Origin: DATLED01 sp035525495
GTDB taxonomy: Bacteria; Actinomycetota; Acidimicrobiia; Acidimicrobiales; CADCTF01
Direction of reading: 5' to 3'
NCBI GenBank assembly: GCA_035525495.1
Contig: DATLED010000027.1
Location: 14,049 to 78,048, forward strand
DNA: 64,000 nucleotides
Shown here: piece after piece, positions 63,325 through 64,000 of the stretch
Numbering within the stretch: position 1 is the first letter of the stretch
How the letters are laid out: every line of letters starts with the position of its first letter
The notes under the pieces: model-generated
Seen by the model: only the letters and a program-made list of their open reading frames with translations
Told to the model about the DNA's origin: nothing
Database searches by the model: none
Program-made: the position numbers and the translations under genes

Positions 63325-64000
63325 TCAGGCGACGCTACCTGCCTCCCGCAGCAGCGCGATCGACGCGGTGAAGCCGTGGAGGAAGTTGCGCCCGCCGACG
63401 GCGCCGAACTCGCCGGCGCAGAACATGCCGGCGGCGGGCGGCCGTCCCAGGTACTCGTCGACGACGCCGGCGTCATGGTGGGCGACGTCGAAGAGGGCCC
63501 GTCCCCGGCCGTTGCAGGTGAAGACGAGCGCGGACGCCGCGACCCGACCGTTGAGCATCGCCCGGAGGTCGTCGTCGGCCGAGTCGGCGTCGCGCAGGTG
63601 GAACTGCAACGTGTCGCCGACGGTGACGGGCTCGGCCACCGCGATCCATCCCTCGGTCTCGTTGGCGCCGAGGACGTTCCGCACGAGGAAGTCGCCCCGC
63701 CCGAAGTCGAGCTTGCGCTCGTCGATGGCCCGGCCGATGTGCAGGCCACCCCGGTTGACCACCGCCACCTCATCGGCGGTGAGCTCGTCGTCGGCCAGCT
63801 CCTTCAACCGGGACATGGCGTTCTGCCCCGCGAGCTCCCGCACGACGTTCCCCTCGGCGGCGGTGACGGTCAGCGGACGGCCGATCGGCCGGCACCCCTG
63901 GCTCACGACGGTCTCGATCTCGACGCCCGGACCGACGAACGCCCCGACGGCGCCGAACTCGCCGGCGCAGAACATGCCGGCGGCGGGCGGCCGTCCCAGG
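63325..64000 (-). CDS. FIST-domain protein, C-terminal part (cut by window edge)
   Basis: FIST proteins are small-ligand sensory domains, often near signalling genes. Only 224 C-terminal residues are visible: ETVVSQGCRPIGRPLTVT (FIST core), then the FIST_C domain with VFTCNGRGRALFDVAHHDAG and AGMFCAGEFGAVGGRNFLHGFTASIALL. The segment LGRPPAAGMFCAGEFGAVG also occurs at the upstream edge, encoded by an exact 57-bp repeat. There it runs straight into AFVGPGVEIETVV, which looks unnatural for the family; see findings. The start lies beyond the window. Confidence 0.85.
   Translation of the reverse strand, partial: LGRPPAAGMFCAGEFGAVGAFVGPGVEIETVVSQGCRPIGRPLTVTAAEGNVVRELAGQNAMSRLKELADDELTADEVAVVNRGGLHIGRAIDERKLDFGRGDFLVRNVLGANETEGWIAVAEPVTVGDTLQFHLRDADSADDDLRAMLNGRVAASALVFTCNGRGRALFDVAHHDAGVVDEYLGRPPAAGMFCAGEFGAVGGRNFLHGFTASIALLREAGSVA
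63395..64000. repeat. Exact 57-bp direct repeat inside the FIST gene
   Basis: Positions 63395-63451 and 63944-64000 are identical over 57 bp, 549 bp (183 codons) apart and in the same frame. The distal copy runs exactly to the window end. It is either an intragenic duplication or a join made by assembly across a repeat. Confidence 0.85.

Overview
The window is one dense stretch of high-GC DNA from an actinobacterium. Family content fits the class Acidimicrobiia best, by inference: a DUF3151 gene, a DUF2510 protein, an opcA-containing pentose phosphate cluster, a fused CofG/CofH FO synthase for coenzyme F420, and a CAP protein carrying 'GYWLxxxDGGVFAFGDA' repeats. About 60 protein genes fill nearly all of it, many overlapping by 1-4 bp. 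I found no rRNA, tRNA, CRISPR array, transposase or phage gene. No gene-free stretch exceeds 300 bases; the longest is about 195 bp (30621-30815), which holds a promoter and a structured leader.

1-10.3 kb: the end of a type-B carboxylesterase, an unknown anchored protein, then a branched-chain amino-acid (Liv) type ABC uptake operon rebuilt by fusion. LivH+LivM are one protein, an MFS transporter is fused to LivF-like and LivG-like ATPases, and the binding protein is membrane-anchored. A divergent gene across a perfect 16-bp palindrome encodes a serine-rich protein with the same N-terminal membrane anchor as the binding protein. This is the most unusual system in the window.

10.4-26 kb: mismatch uracil glycosylase, gamma-glutamyltranspeptidase family, a three-gene ABC-2 exporter, acyl-CoA synthetase, Nudix hydrolase, DUF3152 lipoprotein, TyrS, phosphatase and FAD enzymes, L,D-transpeptidase, HIT protein, DUF3151 and MmcQ/YjbR genes separated by an odd 104-bp insertion, and an alpha/beta hydrolase.

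26-45 kb: kynureninase, a PutA-type proline catabolic enzyme, the CAP/repeat secreted protein, SDR, gamma-carbonic anhydrase, RNase D, several lipoproteins (two with HExxH metalloprotease motifs), an Eis-like acetyltransferase and a tightly coupled glycolate oxidase operon (glcDEF).

45-54.8 kb: 2-oxoglutarate oxygenase, LOG family protein, a compositionally different cadherin-like secreted protein, two coupled unknown genes, and an HxlR regulator / FO synthase / DUF2510 operon facing an EamA transporter across a candidate operator.

54.8-64 kb: a minus-strand central carbon cluster in the order FIST, tkt, tal, pgi, gnd, zwf, opcA, pgl, covering both branches of the pentose phosphate pathway.

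Two global signals stand out. Many genes carry a TANNNT hexamer ending 6-8 nt before the start codon, the signature of leaderless transcripts, which I used to choose starts. A ~47-bp imperfect palindrome occurs three times: twice between convergent genes and once in frame inside the FO synthase linker.
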